Position numbers and translations under genes: made by a program. Under the pieces are notes generated by a model. It searched no databases and was not told the origin of the DNA. It saw only the letters and a list, made by a program, of their open reading frames with translations. DNA of 64,000 bases from Nematopogon swammerdamellus (taxonomy: Eukaryota > Arthropoda > Insecta > Lepidoptera > Adelidae): NCBI GenBank assembly GCA_946902875.1, contig OX336336.1, forward strand, positions 27,917,558-27,981,557, in the 5' to 3' direction. Below, in pieces: positions 13,329 through 23,871 of this stretch. Positions within the stretch are counted from its first letter, which is position 1, and each line of letters starts with the position of its first letter.

Positions 13329-13369
13329 TTTGGGCTCGGGTAAGGGGCACCCCCTTACCCGAGCCCAAA
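13329..13369. repeat. Perfect 19-bp stem, 3-base loop
   Basis: TTTGGGCTCGGGTAAGGGG (13329-13347) is exactly inverted at 13351-13369. No duplicated target is visible on the flanks. Confidence 0.8.
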
Positions 13370-13824
13370 AAAAAATTAAGACTTGTTTTGTACTTTGCGA
13401 CGCTTAGTACTCAGCAACCAGACTACGTACAACAATTCTAACTATGTCGGATGAACGATCCGCTTTAAATACGTCATACATTATTATTTTGCAAAGACAT
13501 TAAACACACCCTTTTGTCATTCCATCTCTTCTGGCCCAAATCAGCCCTTCAAGTTGGCATGTTTTGAAAAATGCGAAAACATGCAAACTTCAAACACCTC
13601 TCGCGCTTTAGTCGTTAACGCTGCATAATCGAGACACACTCTACCGAACAGACAAAGGTTTCAGCTATATTCGATACTTCAAACAGAACCTTGTATGAAT
13701 CCTAGGTGGGGCAATATGGGCTACTAAAGTTGAAAATTTTTCTTACGAAAAAATTGTTTCAAACTGCGCAAACATCAAATTCACGAACTAAGTTTGACGG
13801 CTGCACGTGTACATGCAGACTCCC

Positions 13825-13973
13825 TCGATTTTTTTAGGTTTCCGTATCCCGTACGGAAGCCTATTACTAAGCCTACGCCGTCTGTCTGTCTGTCCGTCCG
13901 TCTGTCCGTCTGAGGGCTGTATCTCTTGAACCGTAATAGGTAGCCTGTTGAAATTTTCACAGAATATGTGTTA
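13825..13973 (-). repeat. Family D element, 3' part (interrupted by a Helitron)
   Basis: It has GGTTTCCGTATCCCGTACGG, a (GTCT/GTCC)n stretch and TTGAACCGTAATAGG..ATATGTGTTA. The element continues at 15468 after the Helitron (ATGGCGGATATAACAACAAA) and ends in GACTCGCACTTGGCCGG near 15615. Confidence 0.8.
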
Positions 13974-14035
13974 CTAGCTGAGCCCGCGGCTCCGCTCGCG
14001 TGAAATTCGTATTCCAAAGAAGAATGTAAGTAACT

Positions 14036-14310
14036 AAGGGCGAGGCCGAAGGCCGAGCTGCGTTCAGGTAATCGAAAAACCTTCTTAAAGAAAGTAACTA
14101 ACTAAGGGCGAGGCCGAAGGCCGAGCTGCTTTCAGGTAAACGATAAACGTTTCTCAAATAAAGGAAGTAAGTAAGGGCGAGGCCGAAGGCCGAGCTGCGT
14201 TCAGGAAGACGATAACCCTTCTGGAAGAAAGGAAGGAACTAAGTGCGAGGCCGAAGGCCGAGCTGCGTTCAGGTAAACCAAAAACTCTCTTCCGCCTTCG
14301 GGCCTCGCCC
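14036..14310. repeat. GGCCGAAGGCC minisatellite inside the Helitron
   Basis: Four units of about 60-70 bp, each with GCGAGGCCGAAGGCCGAGCT and GCGTTCAGG followed by AAGAAAG-type spacer. Two units in the opposite orientation lie at 14885-14990. The same unit forms the large array at 53.8-55.25 kb. Confidence 0.85.
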
Positions 14311-14399
14311 TTAAAGACTTCCTTTCTTCGATAGAATATAATATCGTTTACTCAATCTAACCTACCTAACAAATATTAAAATAACTATCAAAATGGGCA

Positions 14400-14720
14400 T
14401 TTTCAAATGTTCTTAGAGCACTTGCGGCATTACCCCGCTGGATGGCAAGGCCTTTGAATGAAGTACATAAGCCCTTGATGGCGGGACACCAGTTGCGTCA
14501 ATCAGCTCAAGCCTCTTTTGGCTTCATTGCTCCACGGACCGAGGGTTTCAACCGCAAACGCAACAAATTCGAAATCTTGAATTATATTTCTATATTTGCT
14601 GCGTTTGAGGCTCTCCGCCCCAGTCTCGGCCGCGCCAGCCGCTCTTGAAGATGTCCTAACGTGACTTGGAGCCAATGTGAGAACAAAAGTGGCGTCCCAC
14701 ATCAAATAACTACCCTTAGT
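14400..14720 (-). pseudogene. Retroelement protein C-terminal relic (FETLGPW-type)
   Basis: The minus strand reads SLKRSKYRNIIQDFEFVAFA then VETLGPWSNEAKR. This is the C-terminal signature found in many invertebrate non-LTR retroelement proteins. It is interrupted and lies inside the Helitron. A second copy is at 61028-61270 in the other orientation. Confidence 0.55.
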
Positions 14721-15467
14721 CCATGGCACTAAGGTGATAGCATCGGGCCTCTTGCCACCCAGCCGGGAATAACCCCGAGGTTCTAGGATGCACGGTATAT
14801 TTGCCGTTAGAAGCGTGGACTTTATAATAAAATTTAAATTAAATTAACTCAGTCTTAATATTAATTAACTTTATTCGAGATGGTCTTCCTGAACGCAGCT
14901 CGGCCTTCGGTCTCGCCCTTAGTTACTTGCTTTCTTCGAGATGGTTTATCATTTGTCAGAACGTAGCTCGGCCTTCGGCCTCGACATTTTTGCATTTACG
15001 ATTTTATTATATGTATAGAAAGAATAGATATGTATAGACTATTGTGTTCAAGTTATAAAAAAGAAGAACTGTCATTTTCGTTGTATCTACTTATTTTTAA
15101 ATTTCGAATGAATATTTTATTCAAATTGTATTTGCTGCCAGTTCTCAAGATATAATTATGTACTTTGGACTACGTGATTTTAAACGCGCAATAATGTTTA
15201 TAATTGTTAATTTTTTTTTATTTAAGTTATTTTTTTTTACGTATTATGTTAACCCGGCATATAAACTGCCACTATACAAAGTTTCGTCTAATTCCGTTCA
15301 GTGGGTTTTGCGTGATGCGCTTACAGACAAACAAACAAACAAACAAAAATTTTAAAAACTGTTCTAACATGTTCAGTATCTTATTTTAAGCCACCCTGGT
15401 TAGTTTTTTTCCGAATACATTTAATGTACAGACTTTCTTACCTCTACGATTTTATTATATGTATAGA

Positions 15468-15615
15468 TTATGGCGGATATAACAACAAATAGAAAAATAG
15501 GAAAAGTAAAAAATGTATCCATACAAGAAATGTGTTTTTTTCAATGTTTTTTTTCAATGTTCAAGGTGCGGAAACCTCGGTGCGCGAATCCGACTCGCAC
15601 TTGGCCGGTTTTTTA
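15468..15615 (-). repeat. Family D element, 5' part (continuation)
   Basis: It resumes exactly where 13973 stopped and ends with CTCGGTGCGCG, GACTCGCACTTGGCCGG. Confidence 0.8.
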
Positions 15616-15636
15616 AAGTAAACCTACATGTTTGGT

Positions 15637-16290
15637 TGTGCCGAGAGACCATTTTGGTGTAGTGGACAGAGCCAAAATCACCTCTCCTCGCATTAGTGCA
15701 TTGTTAGCATGAGATGGATTGTAATACGATCGTTTGAAAGTATTCGCTAAGACAATTTTTTTTTTTTTTATGTAAACCAGCATGGGCGGCTGTGCCGAGA
15801 GACCGATGGTGCAGTCGACAGAGTCAAAATCACCTCTTCCCGCGAAACCACGCTCAGTTAGGTGCCATGCCAGCAGATTTGCGGACTGTTGCTAGGCTAT
15901 CTAGCCCGTTAATACGGCGCTTGAAGACACCCAGGTTAAAGGATTCAGGAAATACACTCGCCGGAAGACAGTTCCACACTCTAGCGGTGCGACAAAGAAA
16001 CGATTGAGAGAACCGATGGGTTCTCAAAAGCCCAATGTCAAGAACAAAAGGGTGCTGAGTCTCTCTGCGACGAGTCATGCGGAGATAGGACGGGTGACAT
16101 ATGGGATGCTAGTTCCGCAGAGCAGCGTCCGTGATAGTATCTGTAAAACAGACTAAGCGAACCCACAAATCGTCTGTGACTCAGAGACTCCAGACCATCT
16201 GTAAGTTTCGGGTCACCAACAAGACGGAAGGAATTATTGCATGTGATGGCAACATAATTCCATAGATTCCATAAAAAAATAAAAAATATT
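15637..16290 (-). pseudogene. 5'-truncated LINE (family H), RT C-terminus and 3' UTR
   Basis: On the minus strand 16078-15854 encodes MTRRRETQHPFVLDIG, RTHRFSQSFLCRTARVWNCL and PESFNLGVFKRRINGLDS. This is the end of a jockey/CR1-type LINE ORF2, related to the C-terminus of the LINE at 30-33 kb. A poly-T stretch near 15757-15769 is its A-tail. A second partial tail lies at 15637-15700. Other copies are at 37042, 47936, 58430 and 59685. Confidence 0.75.
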
Positions 16291-16443
16291 GTTTATCGAC
16301 AGGTAACAAGTTACATCGAGCTCTGTCGCTTCTAGTATTTAGTTCGGTAATATGCGGCGGCTCCGCGCATCTGGTATTGGGACGATGCTGGTGAAAGTAA
16401 TGTATGAGTTTTTGTTGGTTTATTTACGGATAAGTAATTAAAA

Positions 16444-16853
16444 GAACCAGCCAAGTGCGAGTCGAACTCGCGCACCGAGGGTCCCGTATCGTCATGTCAC
16501 GGCTAGCGCTACTCACGCCATCTAGATGGCGTGTTATGAAATGCTTCATATTAGTTAAATGTCATGATTAGTTAAAATGCTTCATAATCTATTCGGTAGA
16601 TGGCGCGCGCGAATACACTTTTTGGTTTCTTCTATGAGAACCCCCGTGAATGTTTTACTTTTTCTTATTTTTATTATTTGTTGTTATATCGGTCATAATT
16701 ACACATATTCTGTGAAAATTTCAACGGGGTACCTATTACGGTTCAAGAGATACAGCCCTCGGACAGACATACGGACGGACGGACAGACAGATAGACAGAC
16801 AGACGGCGTAGGCTTGGTAATAGGGTCCCGTACCGGATACGGAACCCTAAAAA
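16444..16853 (+). repeat. Family D element, full-length copy
   Basis: It starts CCAGCCAAGTGCGAGTCGAA and ends CCGGATACGGAACCCTAAAA. It has an internal (GACA/GACG)n run and the CCATCTAGATGGCGTG segment. GGGTYCCGTA motifs near both ends form inverted repeats. There are about ten copies in the window and none has a protein. Confidence 0.8.
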
Positions 16854-16873
16854 TTTGATTCGTAAAGCTTCGG

Positions 16874-17013
16874 TAGACTCGGTAGCTCAGTGGTCAACTG
16901 TCGGTCGTTATCATAAGCACACCTGGGCGCGGTTAGTACTTGGATGGGTGACCGACGCTCGACCGTTGGAGGCTGACCGTGGTTCGGATTCCACGTAAAA
17001 CTGTAGGTCTGTC
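16874..17013 (+). repeat. SINE A head (5S-like), 3' truncated
   Basis: GACTCGGTAGCTCAGTGG is followed by 30 bases at 16925-16954 (GGGCGCGGTTAGTACTTGGA and GGGTGACCG) that match the 5S rRNA internal promoter region as I remember it. The copy stops soon after AAAACTGTAGGTC. Confidence 0.8.
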
Positions 17014-17345
17014 GTCTGAACTGAAAATATCTTTCCAGCAACAATTCGTCAAAGCAGCTGGAAGCAACGTTGTCCGTATTTATAAACGCTACGGCGAAGG
17101 AAGCGATCTCAAATAGGAAATGAAAAGCTCCAACATTTCAGACGAAGCCTATTTCCGCGTCGAAGCCTTCGCCTTTTGAAGTAGTATTATTTCAAAATAG
17201 GTATATTGTAAGGTTCTGTTTACGCCTCGGGTCGTTCCTAGAGTAGTATTTTGAGATTAGGAAGCCGATGTTGTATGCTGTACCTCGGACGTGATATTAT
17301 ATGATTTAGATTTTTTTTACCTAGTTATCTTGTCCGAATACTACT
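17014..17345. other. Unassigned stretch
   Basis: It has an inverted-looking pair around 17090-17180 (GCGAAGGAAGCG, GAAGCCTTCGCC) but no recognised family or frame. Confidence 0.35.
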
Positions 17346-17701
17346 TTGCTAAATACATACATACATACATATCACACACGCTGAATCCCGACAATCGGGG
17401 TAAGCAGAGTAATCGGTGTTGTGCTGCAAGAACTCTGGTCAATTACAGCACAACACCGACTTCCACGTTTCGCAAAGTATTCGAACAAGATTAAATCGAT
17501 CAAGCAGCAAGTAAGGCACGAAGACCCACCTGCTGCATGAGTCGGTGGAAGTACCGTGCCAAGGTGAGAGGTGGCGAGCCTGTCGCCCTTCAGCACGGCA
17601 TCTTGTCCTTATCCCTCAGTCGCCTTTTACGACATGCATGGGGAGAGATGCAGTGGGGATATTCTTTTTAAGTACCGGCCCCACACGGTACCTTGTTGTA
17701 C
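17346..17701 (-). repeat. Family C retroelement-like repeat, full copy
   Basis: On the minus strand it starts GGTACCGTGTGGGGCCGGTA, passes CGTAAAAGGCGACTGAGGGA, CACCTTGGCACGG and GTGTTGTGCTG, and ends in a short (ATGT)n tail. The tetranucleotide tail suggests an RTE-type 3' end. No protein is encoded. Other copies are at 23583 and 53383; fragments at 37629, 38080, 40225, 51185. Confidence 0.75.
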
Positions 17702-17910
17702 CACGGTACTTTGCTAAATGTTCTTCCATAACCCTTAAACCGATCATCTGAATTCGATTATTAGTACAAGCCCATTTAACTATACGTAACACAGGATAGG
17801 CTAAATAAAATTCAATTGCGGTTACACCTTATATAGGTAGGTACCTAGTTACATTCTTCTTTTTAAATACTGATTTCACGCGAGCGAAGTCCTGGCGCAT
17901 CTTTTTTTTT

Positions 17911-18296
17911 ATGGAAACTGACACGGTTGGCTACATCACCTACAACATCCGTGATGTCAGCCCACAACACCGGGTGAACTAGGTGCCATGTCAGTGTTTC
18001 CCTTCGGTCGTGCCGGCTACACTGAACTGGACGGAAAACACGAACTATTTAACATAGCCGTTTCGACCGACGCGACGTTTCATTCAGTGCGGTGGTACCA
18101 CCCCGGGCGGGATAAACCCTACCACCTAGAAGATAAGAAGGGAAGGGACCTACAGTTTTACTTCTCTGATCTGTGGTGGAATCCAAACCACGGTCAGCCA
18201 CCAACGGTCGAGCGGTCACCTATCCAAGTACTGACCGCACCCAGGAGTGCTTAACAACAGTCGACCGAACGCACCACTGAGCTACCGAGGGAGACA
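17911..18296 (-). repeat. SINE A, near full length
   Basis: Tail next to a T run at 17902-17910 (A-tail on the minus strand), core, 5S-like segment GGTCAGTACTTGGATAGGTG and a diverged GGTAGCTCAGTGG head. Confidence 0.85.
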
Positions 18297-18317
18297 AGTT
18301 TATAGGTAGTAAATTTA

Positions 18318-18554
18318 TTAATTAGATTTTAAAGTTTTTACTTTTACCAGTTGGTTGTAATTACTTTGTAAAGACCAAACGAAGACGGCGCCTTCGTAAA
18401 GCACAGTGCGCGGGGCGGCTCGTTCCTCAAATGCTCTAAATTTAATGATATCTTTAGTACCGAAGACATCTTCACAGCTGCCTACAATTCTGACCCACTT
18501 GGCGCATTCTACTTCTCTAAAAGCTGTGCGACTGTAGACTCTATTCGCTTGACG
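18318..18554 (-). other. Unrecognised open frame, 78 codons, no ATG
   Basis: A stop-to-stop frame on the minus strand with protein-like composition, including AKWVRIVGSCEDVFGTKD and YEGAVFVWSLQSN. A donor-like CTG|GTAAAAG lies near 18350. It is either an exon or a relic of a mobile-element protein. I do not recognise it and no neighbouring piece could be joined. Confidence 0.35.
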
Positions 18555-19017
18555 TTAAAGTCCACTGAGATTTCGCTTACGGAAGGAATTGTTAGGGCCA
18601 ATCGGCCGAGTACTTGCCAAGTGGTCCGCGTCGGTCGCTCGCCTGCCAAATGCAGTTGTTCAATTTGTAAGTATTCGCAGATACGGAACCCCGCTCTGGT
18701 TGGGGGTGGAGGAAGAAGGGAACGGCCTAACTATTATTGCTAGTAGGTAGATAAGTTGAAATGTCTTATGTCGACTTAAATTGATTTTTAATTTTGTTTA
18801 TGTCGTGAATTTCATTACTCTTTATTGAATCATTCATTCGTGTACTTCAAGTAACTTAATATTCATATATTTATATTATATTTATATATTTTTTATTTTT
18901 GACAATTTTGTACTACATTGTAGTATGTTTCATATACTAACATAATTAGGTTGATACAAATTACGTATAAAAGTTTGACAAAGGCTCTTTACACCTGATT
19001 AATAAAATTTTTTTTTT

Positions 19018-19412
19018 TTTTATGTAATCCGGTATGGGTGCCTAAGTCGAAGGGGCCAAAGCGCATGCTCCGACCAGCCAATATCACCTCCGAAAAGGTA
19101 GGTGCCATACCGGAGACTTCCCTGGATTGCTGGCTATACTGAACTAGAGGAGAACACAACCGAGGCTGCTATGCGGTCATCTTACATTCAGTACGGTGGT
19201 ACCAACCCAGTCGGCTACAATTTAAGCCTACCACCTAGTAAGGGGCAAGGGACCTACAGTTTTACACCGGTTCCGAACGGTGAAGCAGCATGTGTAGGTA
19301 TGCACGTAAATTTTTTCGTCAGAAAAAACTCATTGGTACACGCCGACCGGATTCGAACCGCGGACCTCTCGCATGAGAAGCCGATGCCCAAACCACTCGG
19401 CTACCCGCCGCT
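19018..19412 (-). repeat. SINE family B (tRNA-headed), full length
   Basis: On the minus strand the head reads GCGGCGGGTAGCCGAGTGG and has a B-box-like GGTTCGAATCC region (here CGGTTCGAATCC). Then come the shared core (AAAACTGTAGGTCCC, CTAGGTGGTAGG, GGTACCACCG) and the 3' tail CCGGATTACATAAAA with an A-run. It encodes no functional tRNA. Confidence 0.85.
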
Positions 19413-19526
19413 TTGACTTAATGACTTTGAATTAATGACAAGTTCGAGTGTAGTCTAACTGCAATAATATGAATAATTAATAAACAATAAACAAATAGCA
19501 CTTCGTAGCGCCTATAATTTGTCGTA

Positions 19527-19800
19527 CGATTATTGTATTGTATTATATTGTTTATTGATCATTCATATGGCAGTTAGACTGCTCTCGAACTTGTCACAAC
19601 TTGTTCTATCCGGTTCGATTACACCCACGAAGAAGAACCGACAAGAAACTTCGCAGGGTATTTTTTAAACATATTTTTACAAGAATTTAGTGACTAGCCA
19701 CATAATAACACCGCCCATAGTCTATCTAAAACACAGCTTGAGAGCAAGATTAACAATTTTGCTGAGAGTTCTGACTACAAAGACTTATTAATTAAGTGAA
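19527..19800 (-). repeat. Family L, long copy
   Basis: Nearly identical to 49187-49460. It includes GGCAGTTAGACTGCTCTCGA, CACCCACGAAGAAGAACCG and CTAGCCACATAATAACAC. On the minus strand it ends in AATAAACAATA repeats, like a LINE 3' end. Confidence 0.7.
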
Positions 19801-19985
19801 TCAGATGTAAAGAGCCTTTGTCAAATTTTGATACGTAATTTGTATCAACATAACTATGTTAGTATATTAAACTACAATGTAGTATAATTGTATTTTAAAA
19901 AATAAAAAATATAAATATATGAATATTTAAGATACTTGAAGTATCAAGTTGTCAATGGGTTAATAAAGTTGAGGTACTAATGGTA

Positions 19986-20551
19986 CCTAGTCAAGAGTTA
20001 ATATTGTTTGTAAAAAATTCAATTGTCAAAAACCAAAAAATATTAATATATATATATATGTATATGTTTATATCTAATAAAATATTATCATACTTGAAGT
20101 AGGTATCAAGTTGTCAATATGGGTTAATATAATTACCGAGAGAAAATATATGTGGAGGCAATTGTATTATCAATATCGTTATATCGATATTCATCCAATA
20201 AAGCGAACGAGGCAAGGAAACCCCGTTTACACATGTGCAAGTATTATCTCAGATCTGCAGCCCGGCCGCCTAATTCCCGGCCGAATATGTGATTTTTCGA
20301 TAAAAAATGTTTTATTCATCCCTTTCGGTATAATCCAGCTGAAAATCTGTGGTTCTAATAGCCCCAACCCCTTCCCAGCTCTAGAGGGGGAGGGTGGATG
20401 ACTTGGATCGACTGAGTAAATTATGTTTATTTTTACATTAATAAAACTAATGTCTTTCATAACTATAAATTTTTCTATCGCGAGTGCGCGAGTTCGAGTT
20501 TTCTACTCATTTTTGGAATAGCAAAAAATGCTTATAGTTACATATTTTCAC
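19986..20551. other. AT-rich stretch with partial copies of the neighbouring arms
   Basis: 20060-20125 repeats the theme ACTTGAAGTA..CAAGTTGTCAAT seen at 19930-19960. No gene is seen in the remainder. Confidence 0.4.
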
Positions 20552-20601
20552 CAAAGAGTTTGTATTACGTTGCTGCGCAGCGACGTAATACAAACTCATT
20601 G
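20552..20601. mobile_element. 50-bp palindromic mini-element with 8-bp TSD
   Basis: CAAAGAGTTTGTATTACG is inverted as CGTAATACAAACTCATTG around the centre GCTGCGCAGC. ATTTTCAC is duplicated exactly (20544-20551 and 20602-20609). Same family as 7450-7490 and 44715-44743. Confidence 0.8.
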
Positions 20602-20609
20602 ATTTTCAC

Positions 20610-21119
20610 CGCTAGATCAGAGCGACTGCTTCAACTTTAAGCAATACAGTATCTAGTATACAGGACCTGATGCTGCCGAAAATAATACTTCGGCGCTCTG
20701 TGTAAATTTGATTATAAATTAATTAAATTTATAAAATTGATCGAGTCTCTCGCTGCAGCAATCTCGTGAAAATCCTATAAAGAGCTAACGCCCAGATGCC
20801 GCCGTTCATTTGTTAATTTATGTTAATCCTCCCCTCACTCCGACGGTTAAGGGAGTCACAAAATATTTATCTTTGCGCCGGCTGACGTCTCATTCTCCAA
20901 CACTACCCCACCACACCCCTACTCGTACCCCATACACCCTACAACCCGTACCGTCGGTTCCGAGAGGGAGGACGACAGATCATAGAAATTATGGCTAGAT
21001 ATGGTATAGCCGGCAAGAAACTTCGCATAGTATTTTTTTTCATAGATTTTTCTTATGGAATACACATTAATACGAGTATTTTAATGACTACTAGCCACAT
21101 AATATCACCGCCCACAGTA
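20610..21119. other. Unassigned stretch with a family L fragment
   Basis: 21005-21118 resembles family L (AAGAAACTTCGCA, CTAGCCACATAATATCACCG). The earlier part is unassigned. Confidence 0.4.
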
Positions 21120-22790
21120 TATTCTAGAGGTGCTACAAAATTCTACAAAAATATTATAAAGGTGCTACTAAGTGCTACAAAGATATTGTAGAGGTGCTAC
21201 GAAGTCGTATAAGAATATACTGTAGAGTTGCTATGAAGTCCTATAAGAATATACTGTAGAGGTGCTACGAAGTCCTATAAGAATATACTGTAGAGGCGCT
21301 ACGAAGTCCTGCAAGAATATACTGTAGAGGCGCTACGAAGTCCTATAAGAATATATTGTAGAGGTGGTACGAAGTCCTATAAGAATATACTGTAGAGGCG
21401 CCACGAAGTCCTATAAGAATATACTGTAGAGGTGCTACGAAGTCCTATAAGAATATACTTTAGAGGCGTTACGAAGTCCTATAAGAATATACTGTAGAGG
21501 CGCTACGAAGTCCTACAAGAATATACTGTAGAGGCGCTACGAAGTCCTATAAGAATATACTGTAGAGGTGCTACGAAGTTCTATAAGAATAAACTGGAGA
21601 GGAGCTACGAAGTCCTATAAGAATATACTGTAGAGGTGCTACGAAGTTCTATAAGAATATACTGTAGAGGTGATACGAAGTCCTATAAGAATATACTGTA
21701 GAGGCGCTACGAAGTCCTATAAGAATATACTGTAGAGGTGCTACGAAGTTCTATAAGAATATACTGTAGAGGTGATACGAAGTCCTATAAGAATATACTG
21801 TAGAGGCGCTACGAAGTCCTGTAAGAATATACTGTATTGGTGCTACGAAGTCCTATAAGAATATACTGTATAGGTGCTACGAAGTCCTATAAGAATATAC
21901 TGTAGAGGCGCTACGAAGTCCTATAAGAATATACTGTAGAGGTGCTACGAAGTTCTATAAGAATAAACTGGAGAGGTGCTACGAAGTCCTATAAGAATAT
22001 ACTGTATAGGTGCTACGAAGTCGTATAAGAATATACTGTAGAGTTGCTACGAAATGATAAGACAATATTGTAAAGACGCTACGGAATGCTATGACAATGT
22101 TCTAGAGGTGTTGCGAAGTGCTACGAATAAAGTTCCGGGAGTGCGACGAGGTGCTACGATTATAATATTGTAGAGGTGCCACAAAGTGCTATACTATATC
22201 CTAGAGGTGTTACGAAGTGGTACAAGAATAATGTGCAGGCTCTACTAAGTGCTACAAAAATTTTGTAGAGGTGTTACGAAGTGTAACAAGAATACTGTAA
22301 CGTTTCTACGATGTGCTACAAAAATATTGTAGTGGTGCTACTAAGTGCTACGAGAATATTGTAGAGGTGCTACGAAGTGCTACGAGAAGTGCTACGAAGT
22401 ACTTAGATAATATTGTAGAGGTGCTACGAAATGCTACAGCAGTAGCGTAGAGGTGCTAAGAGGTTATACGACAATATTCTGGTTAAAATGTGATACAATA
22501 TTGTAGAGGTGCTACGAAGTGCTACGAAAATATTGTGGAGGTGCTACGAAGAGCTACAAAAGTATTGTATAGGTCCTACGAAGTGCTACGACAGTATTTT
22601 GTAGAGGTGCTATGAAGAGCTACGACAGTATTGTGCAGGTGTTACGAAGTGCTACGAAAGTATTGTAGAGGTGCTACGAAGTGCTACGACAATTTTATAT
22701 TGGTGAAACGAGGTTCTCCGACTATATTCTAGACGTGCTAAAAAGATAGGGCAATTATTGTAGAGGTGATATGAAAAGTTTAATAAAAAA
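21120..22790. repeat. 34-bp minisatellite array, ~1.7 kb
   Basis: The unit is GAGGTGCTACGAAGTCCTAT followed by AAGAATATACTGTA. About 26 well-conserved units run to about 22060. After that come diverged units (GCTACGAAGTGCTACG-type, 33-40 bp) to about 22790. The homogeneous centre and decayed right side are typical of unequal exchange. Confidence 0.92.
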
Positions 22791-22987
22791 ATTCTAGCTA
22801 TTTAAAATTAACAATTATTTTCTGTCAGTGTATCTGAAATGAAATGAACATTTTATTATTCTCTTCAACATATTCCAATAAATATGTTTGCATATTTCTG
22901 TCATAGACACGCGCTTCGCTCCACGTCTGCCGTGTTGCCGCAGACTCTTCAGACTTGGCAACATACGAGCCCGTCTAGAGTACATAC

Positions 22988-23057
22988 CACAGAGCACGGA
23001 ACGCCCCCCGCCCGCGCGCCCTAGGGGGCGCGGGCGGGGGGCGTTCCGTGCTCTTTG
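22988..23057. mobile_element. 70-bp near-perfect palindromic hAT-like MITE (family J)
   Basis: CACAGAGCACGGAACGCCCC runs into a GC-rich palindromic centre and back to GGGGCGTTCCGTGCTCTTTG. GTACATAC is duplicated exactly at 22980-22987 and 23058-23065. Confidence 0.85.
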
Positions 23058-23159
23058 GTACATACATATATGAGTTTGGACCAAATCTGACTAAGTCACG
23101 TGGCCGTTGCAAACATCGTCATCCTTTCTATTAACCGAATCGGATATAATCGTTTGACG

Positions 23160-23400
23160 TCCGTGTGTCCGGGTGGTGCAGTGGTAGAGTGTAAGGGATA
23201 ACGTATTAATTTTTCGATCTCATGGTCGTGAGTTCGAAGTGTTCGAACCACTCTTGTCCAAAAACTTTACCTTTTTTTATTAAGTATTGTTAGGTTATTA
23301 AACATATGTTACGGTAATTTTTTTTTATAGCCACCTGAAAAACTTTTTATTTTCGGAAGTACTTCTTAATATCCGATTCAGTTAATAGGCAGACACACGT
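23160..23400 (+). repeat. Third tRNA-like SINE (family O), single copy here
   Basis: GGGTGGTGCAGTGGTAGAGT resembles a pol III A box and GGTCGTGAGTTCGAAG a B box, about 50 bases apart. It does not fold as a tRNA with matching acceptor arms. Its 3' end is unclear. Confidence 0.5.
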
Positions 23401-23582
23401 GTACTCTTGACGGATTCGCAATATGAGTGTTTTCTAGGGTTTGTGAAGAATAGGGTGCTGTGTGTTATATTTGTGTTGTGGTTTTCCGCCGGAAATGGGT
23501 GCCATGCCAGTGCTTTTTCCCCGTGTCAGCTACACTGAACGACAGGATTATTTCTCACAGCCGCGCTGCTTCGACCGACCTA

Positions 23583-23871
23583 ATATTACCATACACACCA
23601 CACGCCGTATCCCGACAATCGGGATAAGCAGAGTAATCGGTGTTGTGCTGCGAGTACTCTGGTAAATTATAGCACAACACCGACCACCACGTTTAGCAAA
23701 GTATTCGGACAAGATAACTATCAAGCAGCAATCACTAGGTGGAAAGACCGCGCCAAGGTGAGAGGTGGCTAGCCTATCGCCCATACGGACGGCATCTTGT
23801 CCTTATCCCTTAGTCGTCTTTTACGACACGCACGGGGAGAGATGCAGTAGGACTATTCTTATTAAGTAGTA
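23583..23871 (-). repeat. Family C copy, split by a LINE insertion
   Basis: The C sequence runs to TTATTAAGTA at 23871 and resumes at about 24719 with AAGTACCGACCCCACACAGT. The LINE fragment lies exactly between. Confidence 0.75.

Larger units (their letters stand above)
13974..15467 (-). mobile_element. Non-autonomous Helitron, 1494 bp
   Basis: Read on the minus strand it starts TCTATACATATAATAAAATC and ends GCTCAGCTAG. A short hairpin (GAGCC-GCG-GGCTC) sits just before the CTAG end. It lies between A (13973) and T (15468) of a family D element, with no target duplication. These are the classical Helitron hallmarks. It encodes no Rep/helicase. Inside are four GAGGCCGAAGGCCGAG units (14036-14310), a retroelement protein relic (about 14400-14700), two inverted units (14885-14990) and an (ACAA)n run. 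Confidence 0.88.
18820..19985. repeat. Inverted arms (~185 bp) enclosing SINE B and family L
   Basis: The sequence at 18820-19003 reappears inverted at 19799-19985 (shared: GTAAAGAGCCTTTGTCAAA, ACGTAATTTGTATCAAC, ATATATGAATATT). SINE B (19018-19412) and an L copy (19527-19800) lie between. It may be a fold-back element or two opposite L copies. Confidence 0.55.

Noticed and set aside
16925..16954. A 5S rRNA gene
   Set aside because: Only the internal promoter part of 5S is present, inside a SINE head; the rest of the rRNA is missing.
19320..19412. tRNA genes at the SINE B heads
   Set aside because: A and B boxes are present, but acceptor arms do not pair and the head always continues into SINE core and tail.
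21120..22790. CRISPR-like array (also 29.15-30.36 kb)
   Set aside because: Units are directly adjacent with no unique spacers, and the genome is eukaryotic; these are minisatellite and satellite arrays.
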